From an uncultured Oscillospiraceae bacterium (GTDB taxonomy: Bacteria > Bacillota > Clostridia > Oscillospirales > Acutalibacteraceae): 8,186 nt of DNA. The notes beneath the pieces are model-generated. The model was not told where the DNA came from. It worked only from the letters and a program-made list of their open reading frames with translations, and searched no databases. This document shows positions 8,095 through 8,186 of the stretch, one piece after another. Numbering within the stretch: the stretch's first letter is position 1; the number at the start of each line of letters is the position of its first letter. The position numbers and the translations under genes are program-made. The stretch covers positions 1-8,186 of the forward strand of contig CABUNG010000060.1 in the NCBI GenBank assembly GCA_902492895.1, written 5' to 3'.

Positions 8095-8186
8095 TTTCCA
8101 TCGTTTGGGGACAAGGTATAGATTTATGACTAGCCATCCTTTGGGGCCTAGGGCCCCTTCCTGTATGGCCGTTCGTTCGGGTGTCC
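8095..8186 (-). other. truA upstream region with a GC-rich perfect dyad
   Basis: GGGGCC (8143-8148) and GGCCCC (8152-8157) are inverted around TAG. No coding frame or clear promoter is seen; TATACC around 8116-8121 is a weak -10 candidate without a matching -35. The dyad has no T-run on either strand, so it is not a clear terminator. Confidence 0.35.

Overview
The window is GC-rich and reads as an ordinary housekeeping stretch of a Gram-positive Firmicute, most likely a clostridial or Oscillospiraceae-like anaerobe. The reasons are a ClpE-type zinc-finger Clp ATPase, strong AAGGAGG-type ribosome binding sites, and the order truA / DUF5711-like gene / cvpA / cvpA / pgsA. The lineage is an inference from gene content. 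All six protein genes lie on the minus strand, so transcription runs from the right edge to the left edge. No mobile element, CRISPR array, tRNA or plus-strand gene was found.

Layout in transcription order (right to left). (1) 8082-7312: truA, the tRNA pseudouridine synthase. (2) 7333-6026: a membrane-anchored protein that resembles the DUF5711 family; its GTG start overlaps the end of truA. (3) 5998-5273: a divergent CvpA-like four-helix membrane protein. (4) An extended -10 promoter lies at the end of that gene, followed by a GC-rich leader with a long inverted repeat. (5) 5093-4344: a second, more typical CvpA protein. (6) 4307-3714: a CDP-alcohol phosphatidyltransferase of the PgsA type. 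(7) A 252-base gap with three hairpin-forming sequences. (8) 3461-1167: a ClpE-like AAA+ unfoldase with a textbook intrinsic terminator at its stop codon. (9) A promoter region, then 868-113: a class I SAM-dependent methyltransferase. (10) At the left edge (1 to about 112) a foldable sequence that resembles the apical half of 6S RNA, cut by the window end.

The genes from truA to pgsA probably form one or two linked transcription units that combine tRNA modification with envelope functions: acidic phospholipid synthesis, CvpA membrane proteins and an anchored beta-propeller-like protein. clpE and the methyltransferase look like separate units. No entirely new system is evident. The items most worth a second look are the possible 6S RNA, the structured leader before the second cvpA gene, the 25-base dyad upstream of clpE, and the tandem divergent CvpA proteins beside the uncharacterised anchored protein.
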